Positions 1-5,818 of a DNA stretch of 43,143 nucleotides are shown in pieces. Position 1 is the stretch's first letter; every line of letters begins with the position of its first letter. The position numbers and the translations under genes are program-made. The notes under the pieces were generated by a model. The model saw only the letters and a program-made list of their open reading frames with translations. It had not been told where the DNA came from and searched no databases. Source of the DNA: a virus; IMG/VR virus record IMGVR_UViG_3300043446_002534, positions 1-43,143 of that record. One strand, given 5' to 3'.

Positions 1-2
1 TC

Positions 3-128
3 GATTTTAAACAACTCGACCCGTTTATTGCGAAGGAGAGTAGTGGAACTACGCTCACTCGCGAGGCGGATGCGCGCGCAAAAGTAACGAGTAGCGCGTC
101 GCTTCTGTTTTCCGACGTCGCAGAATGA
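3..128 (+). CDS. 3' end of a DUF2800-like (Cas4-type nuclease family) gene, partial
   Basis: An open frame enters from the left edge and runs 41 codons to a TGA at 126-128. The tail reads PFIAKESSGTTLTREADARA, followed by a short acidic end. It resembles the usual end of phage DUF2800 proteins, where a lysine, a TL.xE.D.R motif and a short DF/DV tail close the protein. DUF2800 genes commonly sit directly before a DUF2815 gene, which is what follows here 39 bases later. Known family role: Cas4/RecB-like nuclease in phage replication or recombination modules. Only the C-terminus is visible, so no catalytic residues can be checked and the call rests on a short tail plus gene order. Confidence 0.5.
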   Translation, partial: DFKQLDPFIAKESSGTTLTREADARAKVTSSASLLFSDVAE

Positions 129-167
129 CGCGGCATTCTACTAACCTAAAAGTCTAAAGGATCTATT

Positions 168-713
168 ATGGCTAATCTGACTACTCCGACTGGCGTTCTT
201 AATTTCCCTCAATTATTTGAGGCTGCGCCTAAATCTAAGGGCTCAGAGAAAAAGGTCTTCTCTGGCACGCTCACATTTGACGCGGCTGCGCGTAATACTC
301 AGGCGTATCGCGATTTAGAAGCGGCCGTCGAAGAGTGCGTGCAGGATCTTATAAAGAAACATAAAATCAAGCGCGAGAAAATCGACGTTGCATTGCGCGA
401 CGGCGACGAGAAGGCGGATAAGTATCCGTCTTACGCCGGGACGACATACATCTCGCCCTGGTCGATCACTCGCCCTGGCGTTATTGGCCCAGACAAAGAG
501 ACAATCTTTGACAAGGACGACGTGTATAGCGGCCAACTGGCGCGCTTTAACGTGCGCCCATTCGGCTGGGAATATTCCGGCAAGTATGGCGTGAACTTTA
601 ACCTCAATGGCGTGCAGATCCAGAAATTGGATTGCCCGCGCCTGGATGGTAAGGCGTCCGTCGAAAGCATGTTCGACGATGTTAAAATTTCGTCTAAAGC
701 AACGCCTTTCTAA
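168..713 (+). CDS. DUF2815 family protein, probable ssDNA-binding protein
   Basis: This 181-residue protein fits the phage DUF2815 family, described as an OB-fold-like ssDNA-binding protein of replication modules. Visible family features are the start 'TPTGVLNFPQLFEAAP', a central charged stretch, 'YISPWSITRPGVIGPDK' (residues 94-110), and 'DDVYSGQLARFNVRPFG' before a C-terminal beta-rich part. The ATG follows AAAGGATCTATT, an acceptable ribosome site. It stands just after the DUF2800-like tail, the usual gene order. It probably coats single-stranded DNA made by the polymerase-primase-helicase encoded at 35-39.7 kb. Binding activity is inferred from the family, not shown by a motif. Confidence 0.8.
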   Translation: MANLTTPTGVLNFPQLFEAAPKSKGSEKKVFSGTLTFDAAARNTQAYRDLEAAVEECVQDLIKKHKIKREKIDVALRDGDEKADKYPSYAGTTYISPWSITRPGVIGPDKETIFDKDDVYSGQLARFNVRPFGWEYSGKYGVNFNLNGVQIQKLDCPRLDGKASVESMFDDVKISSKATPF

Positions 714-727
714 TAACTGCTAAACGG

Positions 728-747
728 CGTGGGGGTGCAGCCCCACG
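728..747 (+). terminator. Stem-loop between DUF2815 and DUF6378 genes
   Basis: A perfect 7-bp stem CGTGGGG/CCCCACG closes a 6-base loop 14 bases after the DUF2815 stop. No run of T follows, only TCGCTTCTC, so it may be a weak terminator or an mRNA-stabilising or processing hairpin. Confidence 0.4.
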
Positions 748-777
748 TCGCTTCTCACGACTGACATGGAGAGTGCT

Positions 778-1167
778 ATGAAACACAAAGAACTATTATT
801 GCAGGCGGCCAGGACGATTGACGAAAGAGGCGGCGAGTATGGCGATATGGTTGAGACGCACAAAAGAATTGCCAGGCTCTTTAATGACATGGTTTCTGAC
901 GTTAAATTGGAAGCGCATCACGTCGCGGCCGTTTTGTTGGCGACTAAACTTGCGCGGATTTACGCCAACCCAACGCACGACGACAGTTACGTCGATCTCG
1001 CCGCATACGCCAGTTTCCGTTCAGAATTGGTTAGAGCAGATACGAGCGTTCAATCTCCGATTGCGGATTTAATTAATACGCGTCGCAATAACGACGTGAA
1101 AAATAAAATTGATCACGCTGCCGCTCTGGCTCTTAAAAGCCTCGACGATTTAGAGGACACGAAATGA
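778..1167 (+). CDS. DUF6378 domain phage protein
   Basis: A 129-residue protein with the pattern of phage DUF6378 proteins: 'ERGGEYGDMVETHKRIARLF' near the N-terminus and 'TKLARIYANPTHDDSYVDLA' in the middle. The fold is expected to be all-helical, and the arrangement of acidic residues and 'K.AR...H.DSY.D' recalls MazG/all-alpha NTP pyrophosphatases, but no activity has been established here. The start at 778 is preferred over the ATG at 766 because GGAGAG lies four bases before it. The stop overlaps the next start (ATGA), so the two are probably translationally coupled. Confidence 0.7.
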   Translation: MKHKELLLQAARTIDERGGEYGDMVETHKRIARLFNDMVSDVKLEAHHVAAVLLATKLARIYANPTHDDSYVDLAAYASFRSELVRADTSVQSPIADLINTRRNNDVKNKIDHAAALALKSLDDLEDTK

Positions 1168-1415
1168 GGTTGCCGGAGGTAGCCGCGCGCCTCGAGGAGC
1201 TTGGGAAAGAAATTTCCCAGCTTTCTAAAATGATCGCTCGCCGTAAACCAATCCGCAAGGCGGAACCAACATCAACGCCAATGTCGCCAGATCTTGCGCG
1301 CGACATTCGCGCATTTGCAAGACAGCATCCGACAATGTCGCAATTAAAGATCGGACAAAAGTTCGGCGTCAATCAAGGACGCGTCAGCGAAGCATTAAGG
1401 GGGAAACGGAGATGA
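1164..1415 (+). CDS. Small helix-turn-helix protein
   Basis: An 83-residue basic protein. The N-terminal third is helical and coiled-coil-like (RLEELGKEISQLSKMI). The C-terminal third, 'MSQLKIGQKFGVNQGRVSEA', is a typical helix-turn-helix (QLKIGQKFGV turn NQGRVSEAL) ending in basic residues. It could bind DNA as a small phage regulator. It overlaps the genes on both sides by four bases (ATGA), so it is part of a tightly packed operon. No target site can be assigned. Confidence 0.65.
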   Translation: MRLPEVAARLEELGKEISQLSKMIARRKPIRKAEPTSTPMSPDLARDIRAFARQHPTMSQLKIGQKFGVNQGRVSEALRGKRR

Positions 1416-1558
1416 TGTTGCCGCTAATGATGTTGATCCTGGCGTTATTGCTTATTTCAATGTCGTATCTTGACGCTGGATGGCTAATTTTTCTGCATTT
1501 AGTTTTGTCAGTGATGATTGGCGTTACGGCCTTTGTCTACGCTTATATTTATCGGTAG
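1412..1558 (+). CDS. Small two-helix membrane protein (48 aa)
   Basis: A 48-residue ORF starting at the ATG that overlaps the previous stop. It reads MMLPLMMLILALLLISMSYL, then 'DAGW', then a second hydrophobic segment of about 22 residues ending in YAYIYR. Two transmembrane helices with a tiny turn fill nearly the whole protein. Size and topology resemble a small holin-like or superinfection-type inner-membrane peptide, but it is far from the endolysin, so no function is assigned. Coupled start and coding context support it being real. Confidence 0.5.
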   Translation: MMLPLMMLILALLLISMSYLDAGWLIFLHLVLSVMIGVTAFVYAYIYR

Positions 1559-1574
1559 ACCACTGGAGACCTTG

Positions 1575-1982
1575 ATGACTTACGTTTTTCCTTACGTTGG
1601 ATCGGAGCAATTTGAAGCCGAGTATCGCTTGCGATCTTTAAATTTTACTCGCCCCAAAACTGCGCGGAAAAGACCGACGCAAAAACAAGCGGCTGTAATG
1701 CAGGCGTTGTCAGAGTATTCAGATAATCCAATGCCGCCATCTTTGAAAAAAATTTTATATGAGGTGGCCCGGGCGCATAATTTGAGCATCCCAGAACTCG
1801 TTGGTTCAGCAAGGCCGCGTTATAAAGTCAGCGCAAGGCGCGAGTTTGTTTACCGCGCAAGAAAAGAGACAAATAAATCGTTCCCGCAAATTGGTCGCGC
1901 CATTGGCAGGGATCACACAACTGCGATCCATCTTTTTCAGACATACGATGAAGGATTAGACGGCTTGAGCGTGAAGCGATGA
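1575..1982 (+). CDS. DnaA domain IV-like DNA-binding protein
   Basis: A 135-residue protein whose last 75 residues match the C-terminal DNA-binding domain of the replication initiator DnaA. It has 'ILYEVARAHNLSIPELVGSA' (60-79), 'SARREFVYRARKET' (86-99) and the DnaA signature GRDHTTAIHL (111-120). The DHTT residues contact the DnaA box in DnaA. There is no AAA+ ATPase domain, so it cannot unwind an origin by itself. It may bind DnaA boxes in the phage or host origin, either to recruit or to block replication. The start at 1575 is chosen because TGGAGACC lies just upstream. An extension to 1518 would overlap the previous gene. The next gene overlaps its stop by four bases. Confidence 0.8.
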   Translation: MTYVFPYVGSEQFEAEYRLRSLNFTRPKTARKRPTQKQAAVMQALSEYSDNPMPPSLKKILYEVARAHNLSIPELVGSARPRYKVSARREFVYRARKETNKSFPQIGRAIGRDHTTAIHLFQTYDEGLDGLSVKR

Positions 1983-2293
1983 AATACGTTTTGCTGATTA
2001 TTTATCTTTCAACGTCAGGCGCGGCTTGGCAGGAAACAAAATATCGCGAAGAATTTTCTGATATGAAATCCTGCCAGGCGCGCTTCGCGTCTTGGAAGGC
2101 AAGCCTCGGCAAGAATTTTATTTCCGGGCAGTGCTATTACAAAGCGGCGACGCCACTGCCCGGCGACTGCAAAGCGTGGCAGCAATTTTCGTTTCGCTGG
2201 ACAAACCATTGCTTGAAAAAAGGCAACGACATACAGCGCCAGTGCATTGATTTAAACGATCCGCCGGCGCCGTATGATCGGTGCGGTAAATAA
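1979..2293 (+). CDS. Small exported Cys-rich protein, unknown function
   Basis: A 104-residue protein. The first 16 residues (MKYVLLIIYLSTSGAA) form a short hydrophobic export signal. The rest contains six cysteines in an even pattern (CQARF, GQCYY, GDCKA, NHCLK, RQCID, DRCGK), suggesting disulphide bonds in the periplasm. The family is not recognised. It overlaps the DnaA-like gene by four bases and may be a lysogeny or superinfection accessory factor, which is inference only. Confidence 0.55.
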   Translation: MKYVLLIIYLSTSGAAWQETKYREEFSDMKSCQARFASWKASLGKNFISGQCYYKAATPLPGDCKAWQQFSFRWTNHCLKKGNDIQRQCIDLNDPPAPYDRCGK

Positions 2294-2294
2294 A

Positions 2295-2501
2295 ATGAAA
2301 GCCAAACGATACCGTAGCGGCGAGGCGCATCCACGATCCAAACTGCGCCTCGAGGACGCGATAAAGATCCGCCGGGCGTATGACTTAGGCGGCCAGACTT
2401 ATCGCAGCCTGGCGCAACAGTATGGCGTCGGGTGCTCAACAATCAGCGATATTTTGAATTGCAGGACGTGGCGCTTGACAACGTGTCCACGCGTCGCTTA
2501 G
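2295..2501 (+). CDS. Small helix-turn-helix protein
   Basis: A basic protein of 68 residues from the ATG at 2295, or 75 from 2274. It reads 'GEAHPRSKLRLEDAIKIRRA' then 'YRSLAQQYGVGCSTISDIL', a clear helix-turn-helix of the kind found in small phage proteins and in the C-terminus of some HNH endonucleases. Its last codons (RLTTCPRVA) are formed by the promoter of the next gene: the TTGACA box and the CGTGTCCACG element lie inside its 3' end. No ribosome site is strong for either start. Confidence 0.6.
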   Translation: MKAKRYRSGEAHPRSKLRLEDAIKIRRAYDLGGQTYRSLAQQYGVGCSTISDILNCRTWRLTTCPRVA

Positions 2502-2504
2502 TGT
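2475..2504 (+). promoter_or_regulatory. Early promoter, repeat copy A, with CGTGTCCACG element
   Basis: TTGACA (2475-2480), an 18-base spacer and TAGTGT (2499-2504). The imperfect palindrome CGTGTCCACG (2482-2491) sits between the boxes, two bases after TTGACA. The same arrangement recurs at 3185 and 4773. Placement between the boxes suggests operator control. Confidence 0.65.
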
Positions 2505-2513
2505 AGCCAACGT

Positions 2514-2552
2514 GAGCCGACAAGACCAGCCGGCTCCGACACTAAGGAGACC
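2514..2552 (+). promoter_or_regulatory. Leader hairpin and AGGAGACC ribosome site, copy A
   Basis: GAGCCG (2514-2519) pairs with CGGCTC (2531-2536) around an 11-base loop, followed by AGGAGACC (2545-2552) and ATG at 2556. The element is nearly identical to those before the genes at 3267 and 4855. Confidence 0.65.
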
Positions 2553-2555
2553 AAC

Positions 2556-3188
2556 ATGCAATCTTTTGAAACACTCGACTTTGACGCCTTGAGATCCCAC
2601 CTGGAGACCTCGAGCGAAAAACTGTCCGCCAAAGACCAGGAATTTGCATCTTCCTTACTGGAAAGCATCTGGCGGCGCGGATCGCCGACCGACAAGCAGC
2701 TTTATTGGGTTCGCGAGCTATGCAAGCGCACGCAGCCTAAAGTTCGCGAGACTGTCGAACTCGGCTCCCTGGAGGGCATTAACGCCCTTTTCAATCGCGC
2801 CTCGGCCGCTCTGAAGCGTCCGGCGATTGTCCTTGAGGCTGACAATACGCCAATCCGTTTGTCCGTCGCCGGCCCTGACGCTCGCGTCCCTGGATCAATT
2901 AACGTGACGTCCAACGGCTCGTTCGAGGATCGCACCTGGTTTGGTCGGATCTTGGCCGACGGCCGTTTTGAGGTCTCGCCTCGCGTCACGCCGCCTGCTT
3001 CGCTGATCGCCACGCTCAAGAGGTTCGCCTCCGAGCCGGCCCTTGTCGCGGCAGAATACGGGCGCAAGACGGGCTCTTGCTGCTTCTGCGCAAGAGAACT
3101 GACGGACGGGCGGTCTGTGTCGGTCGGATACGGCCCGGTTTGCGCCGAGCGTTACGGCCTCCCTTGGGGCGAAGCGCAAGCCGCTTGA
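2556..3188 (+). CDS. DUF6011 domain protein with C-terminal zinc-type motif
   Basis: A 210-residue protein. The C-terminus carries the DUF6011 pattern: cysteines 175, 176 and 178 in 'GSCCFCARELTDGRSVSVGY' and then 'GPVCAERYG' with C196, a small treble-clef-like metal site. The N-terminal 85 residues contain 'SPTDKQLYWVRELCKRT', typical of phage proteins that carry this domain. The middle may be beta-rich. Function is unknown; nucleic-acid binding is a guess from the zinc motif. It is driven by its own promoter (copy A). Its TGA stop lies inside the TTGACA of the following promoter. Confidence 0.7.
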   Translation: MQSFETLDFDALRSHLETSSEKLSAKDQEFASSLLESIWRRGSPTDKQLYWVRELCKRTQPKVRETVELGSLEGINALFNRASAALKRPAIVLEADNTPIRLSVAGPDARVPGSINVTSNGSFEDRTWFGRILADGRFEVSPRVTPPASLIATLKRFASEPALVAAEYGRKTGSCCFCARELTDGRSVSVGYGPVCAERYGLPWGEAQAA

Positions 3189-3214
3189 CAGCGTGTCCAC
3201 GTATCGCCTACATT
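3185..3214 (+). promoter_or_regulatory. Early promoter, repeat copy B, with CGTGTCCACG element
   Basis: TTGACA (3185-3190), an 18-base spacer and TACATT (3209-3214). CGTGTCCACG occupies 3192-3201, at the same offset as in copies A and D. Confidence 0.65.
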
Positions 3215-3222
3215 GAACAACG

Positions 3223-3263
3223 TGAGCCGACGTGACCAGCCGGCTCAATCTAACCAGGAGACC
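3223..3263 (+). promoter_or_regulatory. Leader hairpin and AGGAGACC ribosome site, copy B
   Basis: TGAGCCG (3223-3229) pairs with CGGCTCA (3241-3247), a perfect 7-bp stem with an 11-base loop. AGGAGACC follows at 3256-3263 and the ATG at 3267. The leader can be read in frame as SRRDQPAQSN, which wrongly extends the gene upstream. Confidence 0.65.
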
Positions 3264-3266
3264 AAA

Positions 3267-3857
3267 ATGACCTCACAATTTGCTACCCGCGAAGAATGGC
3301 TTGCAGCCGCCACGTCGCATCTTTCCGTTAAATTTGCGGAAGCAAATCGCCCTCTTCCTGAGAAGATCCGCTTCGCCATTGGCTTCACGTCCAAGGGCGC
3401 GAAGGGTAAGCGCATTGGCGAATGCTGGCAGTCAGTCGCCTCCGCCGACAGTCATTACGAGATTTTTATCACGCCCACGCTGTCTGACCCGGTTCGAATT
3501 CTCGACGTGCTTGTCCACGAACTCTGCCACGCCGCTCTGCCAATTGGCGCCGGTCACGGCCCTTCATTTAGAGCCCTCGCAACGCGCCTCGGCCTTACGG
3601 GTCGCATGACTGCGACTGTCGCCTCCCCTGCCCTGGAGGCTGAATTGGGCCTCCTGGTGCATGAAAAACTTGGCCCGCTACCTCACGGCGAGCTCCGCGC
3701 CGATCGCGCTGTAGGAGCCCCTAAAGCCCAAAAGAACCGCTGGCTGAAAGCGTCCTGCCCTCACTGCGACTATACCGTGCGGATTACCCGCACGCACGCC
3801 GAGAGCCTTGGCGCAGTCTGCCCCGAGCACGGCCAAATGGAAATTGAGGGGCTTTGA
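3267..3857 (+). CDS. SprT-like zinc metalloprotease
   Basis: A 196-residue protein with the SprT/Spartan-type active site 'VLVHELCHAALPIGAGHGPS' (81-100): HExxH at 84-88 and a third ligand His at 97. The C-terminus has a second metal site with C164, C167 and C185 plus H188 (CPHC...CPEHG), as in the SprT zinc ribbon. Members of the family cut proteins bound to DNA, and phage homologues occur in early regions. The start at 3267 follows AGGAGACC; an upstream start would only translate the leader hairpin. The gene ends inside a strong terminator. Confidence 0.85.
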   Translation: MTSQFATREEWLAAATSHLSVKFAEANRPLPEKIRFAIGFTSKGAKGKRIGECWQSVASADSHYEIFITPTLSDPVRILDVLVHELCHAALPIGAGHGPSFRALATRLGLTGRMTATVASPALEAELGLLVHEKLGPLPHGELRADRAVGAPKAQKNRWLKASCPHCDYTVRITRTHAESLGAVCPEHGQMEIEGL

Positions 3858-3871
3858 GCCCCTCTTTTTTT
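3846..3871 (+). terminator. Rho-independent terminator after SprT-like gene
   Basis: GAGGGGCT (3846-3853) pairs with AGCCCCTC (3857-3864) around a 3-base loop and is followed by seven T (3865-3871). The stop codon lies in the loop and stem. Confidence 0.9.
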
Positions 3872-3880
3872 GCGCAAGGG

Positions 3881-3956
3881 TTGACACTAGCGGAATGATT
3901 GCTTACGTTAGTTGTATCGGCCGACGTGACCAGTCAGCCCGACAAACTAGGAGACC
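3881..3956 (+). promoter_or_regulatory. Early promoter and leader, diverged copy C
   Basis: TTGACA (3881-3886), a 17-base spacer and TACGTT (3904-3909). A weaker hairpin follows (GGCCGA/TCAGCC with one mismatch, around the shared CGACGTGACCAG core), then AGGAGACC (3949-3956) and ATG at 3960. The CGTGTCCACG element is missing, so this copy may escape the control acting on copies A, B and D. Confidence 0.55.
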
Positions 3957-3959
3957 GCA

Positions 3960-4247
3960 ATGCTTGTCGATAACATCAAAACTTTCCACCCAGAGCAATT
4001 CATCAAGATCCGCGAAGACAAACGCGGAGATTGGTCTGAGATTGCAGTTTATGTCGAGGCGAAAGTCGGCCAAGTCGCCGCCGCGATTGTCACGCACCCC
4101 TGCGCGGGCGCGAAATGGTTCGTTCATAGCTCAACTGCTTACGGGCGTGGCGTTCCTCATAAAACGCGCAAGGGCGCTCTAGAGGCCGCTGTAGCGATCG
4201 CCAAAGAGAGCGACACGTATCAAAGCCGCATCGCGAAAATTGATTGA
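3960..4247 (+). CDS. Hypothetical small early protein
   Basis: A 95-residue protein that I do not recognise. It has an N-terminal charged part (FIKIREDKRGDWSEIAVYVE) and a C-terminal helix rich in Ala (KGALEAAVAIAKESDTYQ). The central 'GAKWFVHSSTAYGRG' suggests a compact alpha/beta fold. It has its own promoter (copy C) and an AGGAGACC ribosome site. The next gene starts 10 bases later with its own ribosome site, so the two form a short operon. Confidence 0.6.
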   Translation: MLVDNIKTFHPEQFIKIREDKRGDWSEIAVYVEAKVGQVAAAIVTHPCAGAKWFVHSSTAYGRGVPHKTRKGALEAAVAIAKESDTYQSRIAKID

Positions 4248-4257
4248 GGAGACCAAA

Positions 4258-4413
4258 ATGTCACTCGCCATAAGCGCCCTAATCATCAGCCTCTGGGTCA
4301 TTTGGAAGCTCGCGGAAGAGTATTCCGAGAACCGCGCGACTTGGAATTTCTTCGCCGCGTGCTTCATCGTTCCTGGCCTTCTTGGCTGGGCTTACACAGT
4401 AATTTTCAACTAA
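4258..4413 (+). CDS. Small membrane protein (51 aa)
   Basis: A 51-residue ORF beginning after GAGGAGACCAAA. It has a first hydrophobic helix (SLAISALIISLWVIWKL), a charged turn (AEEYSENRATWN) and a second helix (FFAACFIVPGLLGWAYTVIF). Both helices would span the inner membrane. The next gene starts 11 bases after its stop with its own ribosome site. Function is unknown. Confidence 0.6.
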   Translation: MSLAISALIISLWVIWKLAEEYSENRATWNFFAACFIVPGLLGWAYTVIFN

Positions 4414-4424
4414 GGAGACACAAA

Positions 4425-4763
4425 ATGAGCATTATGCATTTCTCGAACACGCTCGGTCTTTTCGCCAAAATAAATCCTGAGATTAATTCAACAATGATCC
4501 AGGTTTTTATTTATGTCGCGCAGGCGGGCATTGTTAATCAAAAAAATATACAGGATCGACTGAACCTCACAAACTCTACCGCCAGCCGGAATATCTCTTG
4601 GTGGTGTAGCGACAAAGTCTACGGCAAGCCTGGCGTTGGATTTATCGAGCGATACGAAGACCCCACAGATCGCAGATACAAATTGATCCGCCTGACGCCT
4701 GCCGGCCAACAATTCTACGCACGCGTTGTCGATAGCCTAAAATATTTTAGCCAGGCCGCTTAA
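4425..4763 (+). CDS. MarR-like winged-helix protein
   Basis: A 112-residue protein from the ATG after TAAGGAGACACAAA. It has an N-terminal helical part, then 'VFIYVAQAGIVNQKNIQDRL', 'LTNSTASRNISWW' as a recognition helix, and a wing 'YEDPTDRRYKLIRLTPAGQQ'. The DxxDRRxKxxxLTxxG wing is the hallmark of MarR-type winged-helix regulators. MarR proteins usually dimerise through flanking helices, and this one is shorter than the usual 140-150 residues. It may regulate phage or host genes. A start at 4302 was rejected because it would overlap the small membrane gene. Confidence 0.7.
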   Translation: MSIMHFSNTLGLFAKINPEINSTMIQVFIYVAQAGIVNQKNIQDRLNLTNSTASRNISWWCSDKVYGKPGVGFIERYEDPTDRRYKLIRLTPAGQQFYARVVDSLKYFSQAA

Positions 4764-4772
4764 AAATAACGC

Positions 4773-4802
4773 TTGACAGCGTGTACACGCATCGCTTAGT
4801 GT
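4773..4802 (+). promoter_or_regulatory. Early promoter, repeat copy D, with perfect CGTGTACACG palindrome
   Basis: TTGACA (4773-4778), an 18-base spacer and TAGTGT (4797-4802). CGTGTACACG (4780-4789) is a perfect 10-bp palindrome at the same place as CGTGTCCACG in copies A and B. It is therefore the most symmetrical version of the putative operator. Confidence 0.7.
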
Positions 4803-4810
4803 AGCCGACA

Positions 4811-4850
4811 TGAGCCGACGTGACCAGCCGGCTCAGTCAAACAGGAGACC
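4811..4850 (+). promoter_or_regulatory. Leader hairpin and AGGAGACC ribosome site, copy D
   Basis: TGAGCCG (4811-4817) pairs with CGGCTCA (4829-4835) around the same 11-base loop as in copy B. AGGAGACC follows at 4843-4850. Confidence 0.65.
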
Positions 4851-4854
4851 AAAA

Positions 4855-5151
4855 ATGACCCATCAAATTTCCCTCGGCGATTTCATCACCATCGCTTTCG
4901 GCAGCAAAGCCTCTTGCCCCGCTCGCGTTGAGGGCTTCACCAAAACCGGCAAACTGATCATCCGTCGCTTCAACAAGAGCCGTGACGAATGGTATGCAAA
5001 CACCGCCAAGATCGGCCAGGAGCTCGTTCTGGGCGCCTACGCCGGCCCAGCCATTAGCGGCAAAACAGTCACCAACGTCACCCGCTACAACTACGAATTG
5101 AGAAATTTTGTCGAGATCAGCCCTCGCGGCCCTCTTCCAGAACTTAACTGA
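4855..5151 (+). CDS. Hypothetical small early protein
   Basis: A 98-residue protein that I do not recognise. The pattern 'SLGDFITIAFGSKASCPARV' followed by 'GKLIIRRFNKSRDEWYANT' looks like a small beta-barrel (SH3/OB-like), ending in a Pro/Gly tail. It has its own promoter (copy D). The upstream ATG at 4810 only reads through the leader hairpin and is rejected. Confidence 0.6.
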   Translation: MTHQISLGDFITIAFGSKASCPARVEGFTKTGKLIIRRFNKSRDEWYANTAKIGQELVLGAYAGPAISGKTVTNVTRYNYELRNFVEISPRGPLPELN

Positions 5152-5202
5152 ACCAGGCGGGGGCCTAACCAGCCCCTCCCCCTGCCCACCAGGAGACCTA
5201 AA

Positions 5203-5400
5203 ATGACCTACATCGTCCGCTTTTTTACTAGCACCTTCGCCCCGATCAAAGTCGGTCTTGCGCCCAATTTGGCGGAAGCAAAAAAGCTCCTCAACGACGG
5301 CGTTTTTCAGATCGAAGAGGACGCCGACAACCCTGACCATTTTGACGGCATCACCAACCACGGCGAGGTCTTTACGATCACCCCCTACAAGGAGGCCTAA
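5203..5400 (+). CDS. Hypothetical small early protein
   Basis: A 65-residue protein starting after CAGGAGACCTAAA. It is mixed alpha/beta and acidic, with 'LAEAKKLLNDGVFQIEEDAD' in the middle and 'GEVFTITPYKEA' at the end. No family is recognised. A weak hairpin (GGGGC 5160-5164 with GCCCC 5172-5176) lies in its leader. Confidence 0.55.
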   Translation: MTYIVRFFTSTFAPIKVGLAPNLAEAKKLLNDGVFQIEEDADNPDHFDGITNHGEVFTITPYKEA

Positions 5401-5408
5401 AGGTCGAA

Positions 5409-5462
5409 ACGGGGCTCCGGCCCCGTCACGCCGTCACGCGGCGTCTGATGAGACCAAATCAG
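5409..5462 (+). other. Three consecutive hairpins in an intergenic leader
   Basis: ACGGGGC/GCCCCGT (5409-5426, 4-base loop), ACGCCG/CGGCGT (5428-5444, 5-base loop) and CTGAT/ATCAG (5445-5462, 8-base loop) follow each other directly before the ribosome site of the next gene. There is no T-run, so mRNA structure or attenuation is more likely than simple termination. Confidence 0.5.
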
Positions 5463-5480
5463 CAAACCAGGAGACCAACA

Positions 5481-5738
5481 ATGACCCGCACGATTTTAGA
5501 AATTCTTTTCGCCGCTCTGATCGCCACAGTCGTGTTCACGAACACGATCCCAGCCTATGCGCGTGAAATTGGCGGCGATCGTCGCATCGAAAGTCCTGAC
5601 GCCGATAACGGCAACTGGGCCGCCATTGAGGCGATCGAGCGCAGCCAGAACCAGCCAGTCGTGACGCCGAATTGCGGCACGTATCCGTCTGGATACGCCC
5701 CTCAGATGCATTGCTGGGAGCTCCGCCCAACTCGCTGA
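5481..5738 (+). CDS. Small secreted protein with signal peptide
   Basis: An 85-residue protein beginning after CAGGAGACCAACA. Residues 1-27 are a clear Sec signal peptide: a basic start, the hydrophobic core 'ILFAALIATVVF', and a cleavage site after IPAYA. The mature part is about 58 residues, with two cysteines near the C-terminus ('NCGTYPSGYAPQMHC') that could form a disulphide. It is the last gene of the rightward block before the terminator and attP. Genes next to att sites are often lysogenic-conversion cargo, which is a possible but unproven role. Confidence 0.6.
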   Translation: MTRTILEILFAALIATVVFTNTIPAYAREIGGDRRIESPDADNGNWAAIEAIERSQNQPVVTPNCGTYPSGYAPQMHCWELRPTR

Positions 5739-5773
5739 GTGTTACAATTCACCAGAACCGACTGGTAAGATTG

Positions 5774-5805
5774 TCGCCCGGCGTGAACCGATTGCCGGGC
5801 GATTT
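5774..5805 (+). terminator. Terminator-like hairpin closing the rightward operon
   Basis: TCGCCCGGC (5774-5782) pairs perfectly with GCCGGGCGA (5794-5802) around an 11-base loop, followed by only three T. It is placed just before the attP-like tRNA fragment. Confidence 0.6.
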
Positions 5806-5818
5806 CAACTCGATAAAT

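Noticed and set aside
3213-3266. Upstream extension of the SprT-like gene starting at 3213
   Set aside because: The extra residues only translate the repeated leader hairpin and AGGAGACC site; the ATG at 3267 has the ribosome site.
4810-4854. Upstream ATG at 4810 for the gene at 4855
   Set aside because: Same artefact: it reads the leader hairpin in frame as SRRDQPAQSN.
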